Made by a program: the position numbers and the translations under genes
Source: Acidovorax kalamii
GTDB taxonomy: Bacteria; Pseudomonadota; Gammaproteobacteria; Burkholderiales; Burkholderiaceae_C
Assembly (NCBI RefSeq): GCF_002245625.1
Contig: NZ_NOIG01000014.1
Coordinates: forward strand, 1 to 64,000
Reading direction: 5' to 3'
Length of the DNA stretch: 64,000 nt
In this document: one piece after another, positions 11,940 to 20,897 of the stretch
How the letters are laid out: every line of letters begins with the position of its first letter
How positions within the stretch are numbered: the first letter of the stretch is position 1
Notes under the pieces: generated by a model
Seen by the model: only the letters and a program-made list of their open reading frames with translations
Databases searched by the model: none
What the model was told of the DNA's origin: nothing

Positions 11940-12089
11940 GGTGTGTCTCCTGTTGTGGGTATGAAAGAACGGCGTGAAAAGGCGTAAGAAAGGCGTGCAG
12001 GGGCCTGCGCGCGGCCCCAGGGGCCACTCGTCAGGTCGGGATGAAAAGAGGGGGCAGGCGCCGGTCAGGGCGCGTAGTTGAGCGCGGCC

Positions 12090-12974
12090 TCAACCGACCG
12101 CGCGGCGTATCCAGGCGATGAGGTTGGCAATCACCTCTTCGCGGTTGGTCTCGTTGAGTACCTCATGGCGCGCGCCGCCGTACACGTGGGTGGACACATC
12201 GCGGAAGCCCGCGCCGCGCAGGCGGTTCACCAGCGGGTCGAACCAAACCAGACAGGCGTTCACCGGATCGCGGTCGCCGGTGAAGAGGTACAGCGGAAGG
12301 TCCTTGCGCACAGCGGCGTACAAGGCCGTTTCTGCCGTGCGGTTTCCCACGTCGAAGATAGAGAACAGCGACTCCAGCGTCAGCGGCGTGCCACACAGCG
12401 GGTCGGCAATGAAAGCTGCTGGCACATTGGGGTCACGGCTGAGCCAGTCGGCGGGCGTGACCGGTGTGCCCACACTGGCGTTGGCCGTCTCGGGCGTCCA
12501 GCCGGAGGTGCGCACATCCAGCATTTCCAGCGCGGCGGTGCCCGACAACGCGACCGCATCGACCAGCGCCGAGTGCTCGATCAGATAGACCTGTGCCGCC
12601 ATCGAACCCATGCTGTGCGCCACCATGACGACAGGCAGTCCGGGATGGCGCTCACGCAGCGCGCGGGTCACTGCAGCCATGTCGTCTACAAGGGCCGCAA
12701 AACCGCGCGGGCCAAAGTCGCCTGCTGTGCCCGCATCAAATGCCGACTGGCCATGCCCCCGGTGCTCGCTGCCGTACACCAAGTAGCCTTGCGCGGCCAG
12801 CGCCAGGGCCACATGGCGGTAGCGGCGGATGTGCTCGGACATGCCGTGCACCAGCTGCACCACGGCGCGGGGCGTGGCGGTGGCTGCGGGAGTGGCCCAG
12901 GCATAGGCCTCGATCGCATGGCCATCGGCCGCAGGCACGCTGAAGCGCGTTTCGTTGGTGTTCGTTGTGCTCAT
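12090..12974 (-). CDS. Alpha/beta hydrolase, monoacylglycerol-lipase-like (serine aminopeptidase S33 family)
   Basis: Cytoplasmic serine hydrolase of 294 residues with no signal peptide. An HGMSEH oxyanion-loop motif near residue 45 is followed by EHRGHGQS, the nucleophile elbow AHSMGSMA, the acid region TGDRDPVN and the catalytic His in GARHEVLNE. This order matches the Hydrolase_4/monoacylglycerol lipase group. AAGGAGAC lies just before the ATG at 12974; the 18 residues that could be added upstream lack such support. It is upstream of, and in the same direction as, the sugar-type ABC operon with a 150-base gap, so a shared pathway is possible but not shown. Confidence 0.88.
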   Translation of the reverse strand: MSTTNTNETRFSVPAADGHAIEAYAWATPAATATPRAVVQLVHGMSEHIRRYRHVALALAAQGYLVYGSEHRGHGQSAFDAGTAGDFGPRGFAALVDDMAAVTRALRERHPGLPVVMVAHSMGSMAAQVYLIEHSALVDAVALSGTAALEMLDVRTSGWTPETANASVGTPVTPADWLSRDPNVPAAFIADPLCGTPLTLESLFSIFDVGNRTAETALYAAVRKDLPLYLFTGDRDPVNACLVWFDPLVNRLRGAGFRDVSTHVYGGARHEVLNETNREEVIANLIAWIRRAVG

Positions 12975-13042
12975 ATGTCTCCTTCGGTTTTTTTCGTTGT
13001 CTGGCCGGCGCATCGTAGATCGCGCCATTGCGCACCGTCAGC

Positions 13043-13076
13043 CAGAAAATTCCCCGGGCGTTGAGGGAATTTTCTG
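13043..13076. repeat. Perfect 12-bp inverted repeat
   Basis: CAGAAAATTCCC and GGGAATTTTCTG are exact reverse complements separated by 10 bases. The element lies between the Leu/Ile/Val-type binding-protein gene and the hydrolase gene, both on the minus strand, about 70 bases before the hydrolase start. On the minus strand no T-run follows, so it is either a Rho-dependent or structural element or an operator for the hydrolase promoter rather than a classical terminator. Confidence 0.45.
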
Positions 13077-13202
13077 CCTGCTGTTTTTCGCGCAATGGCT
13101 GCTCTGGCATGTGGAATGCGAGAGAAACTCGGCCTTGGCGCTTTTCTGCATTCGATTTATTGCTATTGGTTTTTCCGCAGGGCATCCGATGCCCCCATGG
13201 TG

Positions 13203-14342
13203 TCAGCGCAGCAGCTGCCCCTCGCTGCCCAGCACGGTGAAATCCACATAGCGCCCGCCCTGGCGCTCGCCCCGGCCATAGCGCACCACGAAACCGCCCA
13301 GATCCAGAGTGCCCAGTTGCTCCAGTGCAGTGGCCACGCGGCCTGGCGTCCAGGTCGTGCCACCTGCGCGCCGCAGGGCCTCCACCAGCACCTTGGTGGC
13401 GATGAACGCCTCGAAGCCCGCGTAGCTGGGGGCGGCGTCCATGGGCCCGTAGGTGGCCAGCAGCGCCCGGTATTCGCGCACCAGCGGCCGGGCACCTCCG
13501 TAGGGATAAGGCACAACCTGCGTGAAGCCCATCCCCCGCGCCACCGTGGAGCCGACTTGGGCCAGCACTTCCTGGTGGTCGGCCCGCGCAAAGCTCAGCA
13601 GTTGTGCCGTCTCGCCCGTGCCTCGGTACGCTTTGGCGAATGCGGCGACGTGGCGTGTGGGAGCCATGAGCACGATGGCCTCGGGCCGCAACGCCCGCAG
13701 GGCAGTCACAGCGGCGTCGGGTCCTTCCAGGCCGAGTGTGGCGGCTCCTGCCAGGGTGAGTCCCTTGCGGGTGAGCGCCGCGCGCAAGGCGTCAACGGCA
13801 CCGAGGCCGTCTTCGTCTGCCGCGTGCACCATGGCGATGCGGCGTGCCCCCAGCGTGGCAAGGTGCCCGGCCAGGTGTTCGGCCTCGCCCGTCTGGCCAG
13901 CGCGCACAGGGAACACCTGGGGGTGCACCGGCTCGCGCAGCCACCCGACCCCCGTGGCGGGCCCCAGCAGTGGCACACCCGACGCCGCCAGCAGCTTTTG
14001 CGCCAGCACGGGGCGCACGCCTTGCGCCTGCGGGTAGCCCATCAGCACGGACACCTGCTCCTGCTGCACCAACTGGCGCGTGTTGCGCACCACGCTGGCT
14101 GGGTCGAAGGCGTCGTCCAGCACCACATGGCGGATGGCCGTGCCCTGGATGCCACCCGTGGCGTTGACATGGGCGAACCACAGGTCTGCGCCCAGCCGCA
14201 GTTGTCGCCCCAGCGCCGCCTGCTCACCCGACAGGGGCAGCGATTGCCCCACCACCAGCTCCGCAACGGGCGCAGCGCCCGCTGACAGGGCCCCGCACAG
14301 CCCTCCGATAGCGACCAGCCTGCGCCAGAAAAAATGCTGCAC
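13203..14342 (-). CDS. Leu/Ile/Val-type ABC substrate-binding protein
   Basis: Exported binding protein of 379 residues in the Peripla_BP_6 (LivJ-like) family. After the signal sequence it has VGQSLPLSGEQAALGRQLRL, matching the family's opening motif, then RHVVLDDAFDPA and GPATGVGW. It starts with GTG at 14342, preceded by AAGGAGACA. No permease or ATPase gene of the branched-chain type is adjacent, so this may be an orphan ligand-binding protein or use a remote importer. It is divergent from an acyl-CoA ligase, suggesting uptake of an organic acid that is then activated to a CoA ester. That link is inference from position. Confidence 0.87.
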   Translation of the reverse strand: MQHFFWRRLVAIGGLCGALSAGAAPVAELVVGQSLPLSGEQAALGRQLRLGADLWFAHVNATGGIQGTAIRHVVLDDAFDPASVVRNTRQLVQQEQVSVLMGYPQAQGVRPVLAQKLLAASGVPLLGPATGVGWLREPVHPQVFPVRAGQTGEAEHLAGHLATLGARRIAMVHAADEDGLGAVDALRAALTRKGLTLAGAATLGLEGPDAAVTALRALRPEAIVLMAPTRHVAAFAKAYRGTGETAQLLSFARADHQEVLAQVGSTVARGMGFTQVVPYPYGGARPLVREYRALLATYGPMDAAPSYAGFEAFIATKVLVEALRRAGGTTWTPGRVATALEQLGTLDLGGFVVRYGRGERQGGRYVDFTVLGSEGQLLR

Positions 14343-14551
14343 CAGTGTCTCCTTGAGTTGTGGTGCGCGATGCTGGGTGCAGGGGCGGCGGCCGTCTGCG
14401 GGAATTGTCTGCCCGGCGCGCCAGACTTTTCCGCCACGGGCGGCCCCGCGGCATGGACTTATCTGCCTTGCCGTACAGAAATTTCTGGCATCCAGGCCGC
14501 AGCCCTTTGCCTACGCTCGGTGCACTCATACAAGAACGCCAGGAGACCAAC

Positions 14552-16222
14552 GTGCAGACCCCCGAAGACCGCGTGATCGAGCGCACCCCGTCCGCTTACA
14601 GCTACCCGCTGCTCGTCAAGCAGCTGCTGCACACCCCGCTGGCCAATGCCCCGGACCAGGAGATCGTGTACCGCGACCTGTTTCGCACCACCTACCGGGG
14701 TTTTGTGGGCCGCATCGCGCAGCAGGCCCACATGCTGCAGTCGCTGGGTGTGGGGGCGGGCGATGTGGTGGCGGTGATGGACTGGGACAGCCACCGCTAT
14801 CTGGAGAGCTACTTTGCCGTGCCCATGATGGGCGCCGCGCTGATGATGGTGAACATCCGGCTGTCGAACGAGCAGATCGCCTATGCGCTGGACCACAGCG
14901 GCGCCACCACGCTGCTGGTGCATGCCGACTTCCTGCCGGTGCTTGAAGTCATCCACGCGCGCCTGCCGCAACTCCAGCGCATCGTGCTGCTTCAGGATAC
15001 GCAACCCGCACAAACGCCGCTGCCGACGGTGGGCGAATACGAGGCGCTGATGGCCGTGCAGCCCACGGCTTTCGAGTTCCGTGACTTCGACGAAAACACG
15101 CTGGCCACCACCTTCTACACCACAGGCACCACGGGCCTGCCCAAGGCCGTTTACTTCAGCCACCGCCAGATCGTTCTGCACACGCTGGCAGCGGCATCAG
15201 GCCTGGCGGCCAGCCCGCAGCATCAGCGTTTTCACCGGGGCGACGTGTACCTGCCGCTCACGCCGATGTTCCATGTGCACGCCTGGGGCCTACCGTTCGT
15301 GGCCACGCTGATGGGGGTCAAGCAGGTCTATCCGGGCCGCTTCCGGCCCGAGCACATCGTGGACCTGGTAGCGCGCGAGGGCGTGACGTTTTCGCACGGC
15401 GTGCCCACCGTGCTGCAGATGGTGCTGGCCGCCGCCAAGGGGCGCCGGTTCGAGGGCTGGAAGATTGTCTCGGGCGGCTCGGTGATGCCACCCCACCTGT
15501 GCCAGGAAGCGCTGGCGCAGGGCATAGACATCTTCACGGGCTACGGCATGTCGGAGACCTGCCCACTGCTCACGCTGGCGCAGCGCCCTGCGCAGCCGGG
15601 CCTGGACGTGCCCGACGACTTCCGCCTGACCGCCGGCTGGAGCGTGCCGCTGGTGGACCTGCGGGTGGTGGACGAATCCCTGCACGCGCTGCCCCGCGAC
15701 GGCAAGGCCGTGGGTGAAGTGGTGGTGCGTGCGCCCTGGCTCACGCAGGGCTACCGGGGCAATGCCGAGGCCTCCGAGGCCCTGTGGCAGGGCGGCTACC
15801 TGCACACCCAGGACATGGGTCGCATCGATGCCACCGGCTGCCTGCGGCTGGTGGACCGCATCAAGGACGTGATCAAGACCGGGGGCGAGTGGGTGTCTTC
15901 GCTCGACCTGGAGCAGCTCCTGGCCGCCCACCCGGGCGTGGCCGAGGCCGCCGTGGTGGCCGCGCCCTGCGAGCGCTGGGGCGAGCGGCCCATCGCCGTG
16001 GTGGTGCGGCGCCCGGGCAATGCGTCTGCCACCGAGCAGGCCTTGCGCACCCTGGTGCTGGAGCAGGCCGAGCGGGGCCTGATTCCCCGCTATGCAGTGC
16101 CCGACCGCATCCATTTTGTCGAGGCCATCGACAAGACCAGTGTGGGCAAGTTCGACAAGAAAGTCCTGCGCCAGAAGTTTGCACAGGCATCAGCACCCGA
16201 ACACCAGACGGCCCTGGCCTGA
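14552..16222 (+). CDS. AMP-dependent acyl-CoA ligase (fatty-acid-CoA ligase family)
   Basis: Cytoplasmic ANL-superfamily ligase of 556 residues that forms an acyl-adenylate and then an acyl-CoA thioester. The P-loop TTGTTGLPKAV is near residue 188. GYGMSETCPLL (motif A5), LHTQDMGRID (A7/A8) and the final TSVGKFDKKVL with the catalytic Lys are present. The start is GTG at 14552, chosen because AGGAGACCAAC directly precedes it and the product then has the usual family N-terminus; the frame stays open further upstream without support. The family covers long- and medium-chain as well as methylthiopropionate ligases, so the substrate is open. The divergent binding protein and downstream porin may supply it. 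Confidence 0.9.
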   Translation: MQTPEDRVIERTPSAYSYPLLVKQLLHTPLANAPDQEIVYRDLFRTTYRGFVGRIAQQAHMLQSLGVGAGDVVAVMDWDSHRYLESYFAVPMMGAALMMVNIRLSNEQIAYALDHSGATTLLVHADFLPVLEVIHARLPQLQRIVLLQDTQPAQTPLPTVGEYEALMAVQPTAFEFRDFDENTLATTFYTTGTTGLPKAVYFSHRQIVLHTLAAASGLAASPQHQRFHRGDVYLPLTPMFHVHAWGLPFVATLMGVKQVYPGRFRPEHIVDLVAREGVTFSHGVPTVLQMVLAAAKGRRFEGWKIVSGGSVMPPHLCQEALAQGIDIFTGYGMSETCPLLTLAQRPAQPGLDVPDDFRLTAGWSVPLVDLRVVDESLHALPRDGKAVGEVVVRAPWLTQGYRGNAEASEALWQGGYLHTQDMGRIDATGCLRLVDRIKDVIKTGGEWVSSLDLEQLLAAHPGVAEAAVVAAPCERWGERPIAVVVRRPGNASATEQALRTLVLEQAERGLIPRYAVPDRIHFVEAIDKTSVGKFDKKVLRQKFAQASAPEHQTALA

Positions 16223-16266
16223 GGCCGTATCCCCGCGCTGGAGTTCCTGCGCCAGCGGTCCCGGAG

Positions 16267-16285
16267 GCCCCACGACCCGTGGGGC
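16267..16285 (+). terminator. GC-rich hairpin after acyl-CoA ligase
   Basis: GCCCCACG and CGTGGGGC pair perfectly around a 3-base loop, 45 bases after the ligase stop. A T-run (ATTTTTAC) comes only about 20 bases later, so termination may be weak or Rho-assisted. Confidence 0.4.
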
Positions 16286-16352
16286 GCAGCAGGCTGTCCC
16301 TCATTTTTACTGAACCACAACAGATCCCTTTAAGGGAAGGAGACCTCACGCC

Positions 16353-17312
16353 ATGATTGCCCGCATCACACTGCCCGCCGCAGCCTTATTGCTTGCCAGC
16401 ACATCGGCTCTCGCGCAGTCCAACATCACCCTGTCGGGGCGCATCGACCTGAACGTGGGAAAAGACATTGGGGCCGGACAGACGCGCATGGGTACTGGCT
16501 CCATGAGCCACCTCACGTTTGCTGGCACTGAAGACCTGGGTGGCGGCATGCTGGCCAGCTTCAAGCTGGCGACCCGGATCAACGCTGACAGTGGTACGAC
16601 CAACGCACCTGGCGCGGTGCTCAACTCCCCTGCTGGCACCTACTGGACGCAGGAGTCGTCTGTGGCTCTGCGCGGAGGCTGGGGTTCGCTCACGCTGGGG
16701 CGGCAGATGACGGCGGCGCTGCTGCCGCAGCTCCTGGTGGACCCTTGGTTCTGGGACAACACCACCAACGGCTTTGCAGCAGGTACAGGCTATATCGGCA
16801 ACCTTTGGTACAACGATGCAGCCACCTATGCTTACGACACCGGTGCCTTCTCGTTCACGGCGCAGGTGGCCGCCAAGGACGCCAATCCCGGCTGGTCGGG
16901 CACGCCACACAAGACGCCGTACTCGTTTGCACTGGGTTATGCACCGGGCCCCTGGCAACTGCGCTTCGGCTACGAGAAGCCCGCAGACGGGCGTTCCAAG
17001 CTCGCCACGCTGTTTGGTGGTTATGACTTTGGTGCGTTCACGCTCAATGCCATGGTTGCGGGTGGTACGGACCACACCGATGCCAGCGTGCGCACGTGGG
17101 CCCTGTCGTCGGTGGTTCCTGTGGGCACGGGCCAGTTCCGAACCAGCTTCGGGAACTACAAGCGCGCCGATGTGGTTGCCTCGCAGAAGTTGGCGCTGGG
17201 CTATCACCACTTCCTGTCCAAGCGCACCAGCGTATACACGACCTTCGCGCACGACAGCAAGGCACCCACGCGCAAGAATGGCTACGAAGTAGGCCTGCAG
17301 CACGTGTTCTGA
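16353..17312 (+). CDS. General outer-membrane porin (Gram-negative porin family)
   Basis: Trimeric beta-barrel porin, 319 residues, a little shorter than the 340-400 usual for beta-proteobacterial porins. It has a signal peptide ending ALAQS, the family start SNITLSGRIDLNVGKD, a GSMSHLTFAGTEDLGGG turn region, RGGWGSLTLGRQ (the strand before constriction loop L3) and a C-terminal strand ending VGLQHVF with the terminal Phe needed for outer-membrane insertion. GGAAGGAGA precedes the ATG. It gives passive entry of small hydrophilic or acidic solutes. The neighbours are the acyl-CoA ligase upstream and chemotaxis/sensory genes downstream, so a role in uptake of one nutrient class is plausible. 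Confidence 0.92.
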   Translation: MIARITLPAAALLLASTSALAQSNITLSGRIDLNVGKDIGAGQTRMGTGSMSHLTFAGTEDLGGGMLASFKLATRINADSGTTNAPGAVLNSPAGTYWTQESSVALRGGWGSLTLGRQMTAALLPQLLVDPWFWDNTTNGFAAGTGYIGNLWYNDAATYAYDTGAFSFTAQVAAKDANPGWSGTPHKTPYSFALGYAPGPWQLRFGYEKPADGRSKLATLFGGYDFGAFTLNAMVAGGTDHTDASVRTWALSSVVPVGTGQFRTSFGNYKRADVVASQKLALGYHHFLSKRTSVYTTFAHDSKAPTRKNGYEVGLQHVF

Positions 17313-17363
17313 GTGCCAGAACGCTGCCAAGACATGGTTCCCAGAAAAGGATCGGAACATTCC

Positions 17364-18869
17364 ATGGGGTTGCTCACAGTCTGGAACGATCGCGCTGGTG
17401 TGGTGGCGCATGCGCTTGCGGCTTTCTCCGTGGTGGGGGGAGTTGCTGCGTTGGCGATGGCGCCGCCAAGCCAGATGCAGCTGGGGGCCATGGCCTGCCT
17501 TGTGCTTGCTGGCTGTTGCTACGCTGGGCTGGCCGTTCAGTCAGCCCGGCACGCGCGCCGCCTGGTGCAGGCGCACAGGCAGGTGCAACAGTTGGTGGCG
17601 GGCGCGCTGGAGGCACCGCCGCAAGATCCGCGCGGTGCGGACCGTACCGAACCGCTGCTTCAGGACCTGGCCGCGCTTCAGCAACGCATGGCTGCCGTGG
17701 TGCGCGATGTGCATGCAGGCACATTGGCCATCGCGACATCTTCGGGCCACGTGGGCAGCGACCACACGCGCTTTGCCGCCATGATGAGCACGTTGGCGTC
17801 GTCGATAGACGATGTCAACGGCTCTATGGAGCAGTTGGCGCCAGCCCTACAGGCCAATGCCGACGATGCCCAACGGGGGCATCACATCGCCAACGGCGTG
17901 CTGGAGCAAGCGAAGCAAGGCGCACAGGTGATCCAGCGGCTGGTGGAAACCATGGGCAGCATTACAGGCAGCTCGCGCAAGATTGGCGAGATCATCAGCC
18001 TGATCGACAACATCGCGTTTCAGACCAACATCCTTGCGCTCAACGCTGCGGTAGAGGCTGCACGGGCGGGGGATGCGGGGCGGGGGTTTGCCGTAGTGGC
18101 CAACGAAGTGCGCAACCTCGCAACGCGCTCCGCCGCTGCCTCTCGCGAGGTGCGCACCCTCATCGAAGGGTCGGCCCGCAGTGTTGATGCCGGTGCTGAG
18201 ATGGCCGGACAGACAGGCCGGACCATGGCGGGACTGCTGGACGGCGTGCAGCAGGTGGCGAGCATCATCGAGGCCATGGCCACGGCGGTGCGGCAGCAAA
18301 CGGCAGGCATGCATGCCATCGGCGCGTCCATCGCGGATCTGGATGTGCTCACCCGCCAGAACGCGTCGCTCAGTCGCAATGCCGCCGAGCCGGTGGCGGC
18401 GCTGCACCAGCAGGCGTTGCAACTGGTCCAGTCGGTGGCGTCATTCGACTTGGGAACCCAGGCCCATGCCAGCGCTGATGATGCGAAGGCCCTCGTGCAG
18501 CGGGCCGTTGGCGTACTGCGCAGCCGGGGCGGCGCAGCGTTGATTGCCCAGGTCAACACCCCCCACAACACCGAGCTGATCGACCGGGACCTTTACCTGG
18601 TGTTGTATTCCACTGACGTTCATTGTGTTGCCCATGGAACCAACACCCGGCTGGTCGGGGTGGATGGACGCAACTTCAAGGACCTGGATGGCAAACATTT
18701 CGTGGCCGAGATTGTTGCCAGCGCGTTGCGCCAGGGCAGTGGCCACGTGAGCTACCGCTGGCTGCACCCGCTCACGCAGGAGGCCATGACCAAGTCTGCC
18801 TACTTCGAGCGCCATGGCGACCTGGTCGTGACCTGCGGGTCTTATGTCACGCCTGTGCTCACCGCTTGA
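17364..18869 (+). CDS. Methyl-accepting chemotaxis-type receptor with C-terminal Cache-like domain
   Basis: Signal transducer of 501 residues. Two closely spaced hydrophobic helices (about residues 12-52) leave almost no periplasmic domain. The MCP signalling region follows, with the hallmark hairpin [20 protein letters not shown] and [15 protein letters not shown]. After it, residues about 385-501 resemble a single Cache (sCache_2-like) ligand-binding module: [29 protein letters not shown] and a final CGSYVTP. Ligand sensing thus appears to be on the cytoplasmic side, C-terminal to the signalling hairpin. The start at 17364 follows AAAGGA; an in-frame ATG at 17334 is an alternative. It lies just upstream of a histidine kinase/response regulator pair. 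Confidence 0.87.
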   Translation: MGLLTVWNDRAGVVAHALAAFSVVGGVAALAMAPPSQMQLGAMACLVLAGCCYAGLAVQSARHARRLVQAHRQVQQLVAGALEAPPQDPRGADRTEPLLQDLAALQQRMAAVVRDVHAGTLAIATSSGHVGSDHTRFAAMMSTLASSIDDVNGSMEQLAPALQANADDAQRGHHIANGVLEQAKQGAQVIQRLVETMGSITGSSRKIGEIISLIDNIAFQTNILALNAAVEAARAGDAGRGFAVVANEVRNLATRSAAASREVRTLIEGSARSVDAGAEMAGQTGRTMAGLLDGVQQVASIIEAMATAVRQQTAGMHAIGASIADLDVLTRQNASLSRNAAEPVAALHQQALQLVQSVASFDLGTQAHASADDAKALVQRAVGVLRSRGGAALIAQVNTPHNTELIDRDLYLVLYSTDVHCVAHGTNTRLVGVDGRNFKDLDGKHFVAEIVASALRQGSGHVSYRWLHPLTQEAMTKSAYFERHGDLVVTCGSYVTPVLTA

Positions 18870-18925
18870 CGCGAGGGGATCCGCCCCCTACCGTTGCCCC
18901 GTATTGATTCCGCCACGACCTACCC

Positions 18926-19987
18926 ATGCAGCCCCAGCCTCCCCCTCCGACTGCGGATGACTACCTGGACCTTTCCTTCAAGGCCATCGTCGAGCAGTCG
19001 ATCACGGGCATCTATGTCATCCAGGATGAAATCTTCGTGTACTCGAACGAGACCTGGGCCCAGTTCTTCGGACGCAGCCGTTCCGAGATCGTCGGCATGT
19101 CGCTGCGTGACCTCGTCCCGCCATCGTCCATCGACTACACACTGAAGATGTACCACCAGCGGATCGCAGGCGAGATCGACAGCGTGCGCTACATCACCCC
19201 TGCTATTCACAAGCAGGGGCGCATCGTGCTGCTGGAGGTGCACGGTTCGCGCATGGCCTACCGGGGCAGACCTGCAGTGATGGGCGTGGGCATTGACGTC
19301 ACCGAGCAGACGCTGCGCGAAGAAGAGCTGCGCCAAGCGCGCAACGATCTGCAGCAGCTGGCTGCGCACATCAACCAGGAGCGCGAGCGCCAGCGGGCAC
19401 TGTTCGCACGTGAGCTGCACGACGTGTTGGGCGGGCTGCTGGCCTCTATCAAGATGAACGCCCAGCGCGTGCAGCGCCGGGTCAACGATCCTGCGCTCAC
19501 GGAGATCGCGGCGGACCTCATGCACATGACGCGCCAAGCCATCCAGTCGGTGCGGGAGATGTCCGAGGAGTTGCGGCCCAGCGGGCTTGACCACCTGGGG
19601 CTGGCTTCGGCCATGCAGCGCGAGCTGCGCCAGTTTGCGGCGCGGCACGCACTGCAATGTCAGTGGGATACCTCGGGCACGCTAGAGGGGCTGGAGATCG
19701 ACCGCGCGACCAGTGTGTTCCGTATCTTCCAGGAGGCGCTGATCAACATTGCCAAACACGCTCATGCCGGCAAGGTGTGGGTGTCCTTGCGGCAGGAGGA
19801 GCCTAATCAGCTGTCGCTGGAGATCCGGGATGATGGCGTGGGCCTGGCTCCAGGCCCCCACCGCAGCGATGCACGAGGCCTGCTTGGCATGAAAGAACGG
19901 GCGCGTGAGCTGGGTGGCACCTTGGACCTTGAGTGTGCGCCCGGGGCGGGCATGAGCCTTCACCTTTCAATACCTGTCACACCATGA
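18926..19987 (+). CDS. PAS-domain sensor histidine kinase (NarX/HisKA_3 type)
   Basis: Soluble sensor kinase of 353 residues without membrane helices. A PAS domain (residues about 15-128, with NETWAQFFGRSRSEIVG) precedes a coiled coil, then the HisKA_3 dimerisation helix with the phospho-accepting His in RELHDVLGG (H165), and a HATPase domain with FRIFQEALINIAKHA, IRDDGVG and GLLGMKERA. Its stop overlaps the start of the NarL-type regulator as ATGA, so the two form a coupled two-component pair. The signal is presumably cytoplasmic; the cofactor or ligand of the PAS domain is unknown. It follows the MCP by 56 bases and may share its transcript. Confidence 0.92.
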   Translation: MQPQPPPPTADDYLDLSFKAIVEQSITGIYVIQDEIFVYSNETWAQFFGRSRSEIVGMSLRDLVPPSSIDYTLKMYHQRIAGEIDSVRYITPAIHKQGRIVLLEVHGSRMAYRGRPAVMGVGIDVTEQTLREEELRQARNDLQQLAAHINQERERQRALFARELHDVLGGLLASIKMNAQRVQRRVNDPALTEIAADLMHMTRQAIQSVREMSEELRPSGLDHLGLASAMQRELRQFAARHALQCQWDTSGTLEGLEIDRATSVFRIFQEALINIAKHAHAGKVWVSLRQEEPNQLSLEIRDDGVGLAPGPHRSDARGLLGMKERARELGGTLDLECAPGAGMSLHLSIPVTP

Positions 19988-20622
19988 TCAGAGTTCTCGT
20001 TGTTGATGACCACACCATCTTCCGTTCGGGGCTGCGCAAGCTGCTTTCGGACGAGGCGGACATGCGCGTGGAGGATGAAGCGCGCGATGTGGGCGAAATG
20101 CTGACCAAACTGCGGGGAGCTCCTTTTGAAGTCGTGTTGCTGGATGTGAGCATGACAGGGCGCAGCGGATTGGAAGCCATGCCGTCGCTTCGCGCAGAGT
20201 TTCCGAAGATGCCGGTGCTACTGCTGTCCATGTACCCGGCCGAGCAGTACGCCGTGGTAGCGCTGCGCGCGGGCGCCAGTGGATATCTCACCAAGGATGC
20301 CGAGGCCGAGGAGTTGATCCACGCCATCCGCGAGGTGGCCGCTGGTAGGCGTTACCTCAGCAGCATCGCGGCTCAGCGGCTGCTGCTGCAGACCGCCAGT
20401 GCAGACGACGATCAACCGCCGCACCACAAGCTGTCCGCTCGCGAGCACCAGGTCATGCTCATGATTGCCCAAGGCATCTCCTTGACTGACATCGGAAAAA
20501 AGATGTTCATCAGCGTGAAGACGGTGAGTTCCAGCCGAACGCGCATTCTTCGCAAGCTCGGCGTGGAAAGTAACGCCGAACTTGTGATGTATGCGATCCG
20601 GCACAAGATCGTGCATGGATAG
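19984..20622 (+). CDS. NarL/LuxR-family response regulator
   Basis: DNA-binding response regulator of 212 residues. The receiver domain has the acidic pair D8/D9, the phosphorylation site D54 (VLLDVSM) and K104 (YLTKDAE). The C-terminal GerE-type helix-turn-helix follows a linker, with LSAREHQVMLMIAQGISLTD and an SVKTVSSSRTRILRKLG recognition helix. The start at 19984 (ATGA overlap with the kinase) gives the standard MIRVLVVDDH beginning; a 17-residue longer frame would overlap the kinase. It is the obvious partner of the upstream PAS kinase. Target genes are not known, though the porin and chemoreceptor are near. Confidence 0.94.
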   Translation: MIRVLVVDDHTIFRSGLRKLLSDEADMRVEDEARDVGEMLTKLRGAPFEVVLLDVSMTGRSGLEAMPSLRAEFPKMPVLLLSMYPAEQYAVVALRAGASGYLTKDAEAEELIHAIREVAAGRRYLSSIAAQRLLLQTASADDDQPPHHKLSAREHQVMLMIAQGISLTDIGKKMFISVKTVSSSRTRILRKLGVESNAELVMYAIRHKIVHG

Positions 20623-20714
20623 TCCAGACGTCTCTTGGTACGAATGGCTTGTTCAATACTTTTGAGATCGAGAAGTCGCGCGCTACGATACTAGCGGTCA
20701 AGCAGGCCTGCTTC

Positions 20715-20730
20715 AGGCTGGTTGCCGACG
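20715..20730 (+). repeat. 16-base word shared with 6318-6333 (copy 2)
   Basis: Identical AGGCTGGTTGCCGACG, here in the 275-base gap before the Argonaute operon. No promoter with good -35 and -10 boxes was evident in this gap; the word may mark a decayed dispersed element at the left edge of the accessory region. Confidence 0.4.
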
Positions 20731-20897
20731 ATCGATGAGGATGCTTCATGCGGCGGCAGTGCGCCCAGAGCGGACGCTCGCCAAATGCACAATGTGAGCG
20801 GCATGAATCTTCCAAATTCGCAGCAAAAGTGAGCGCAGAGGCCGTGGTCGGCCCCACCGGCAGGACACACGCTATAACTGCATCGTATGCTTAACAC

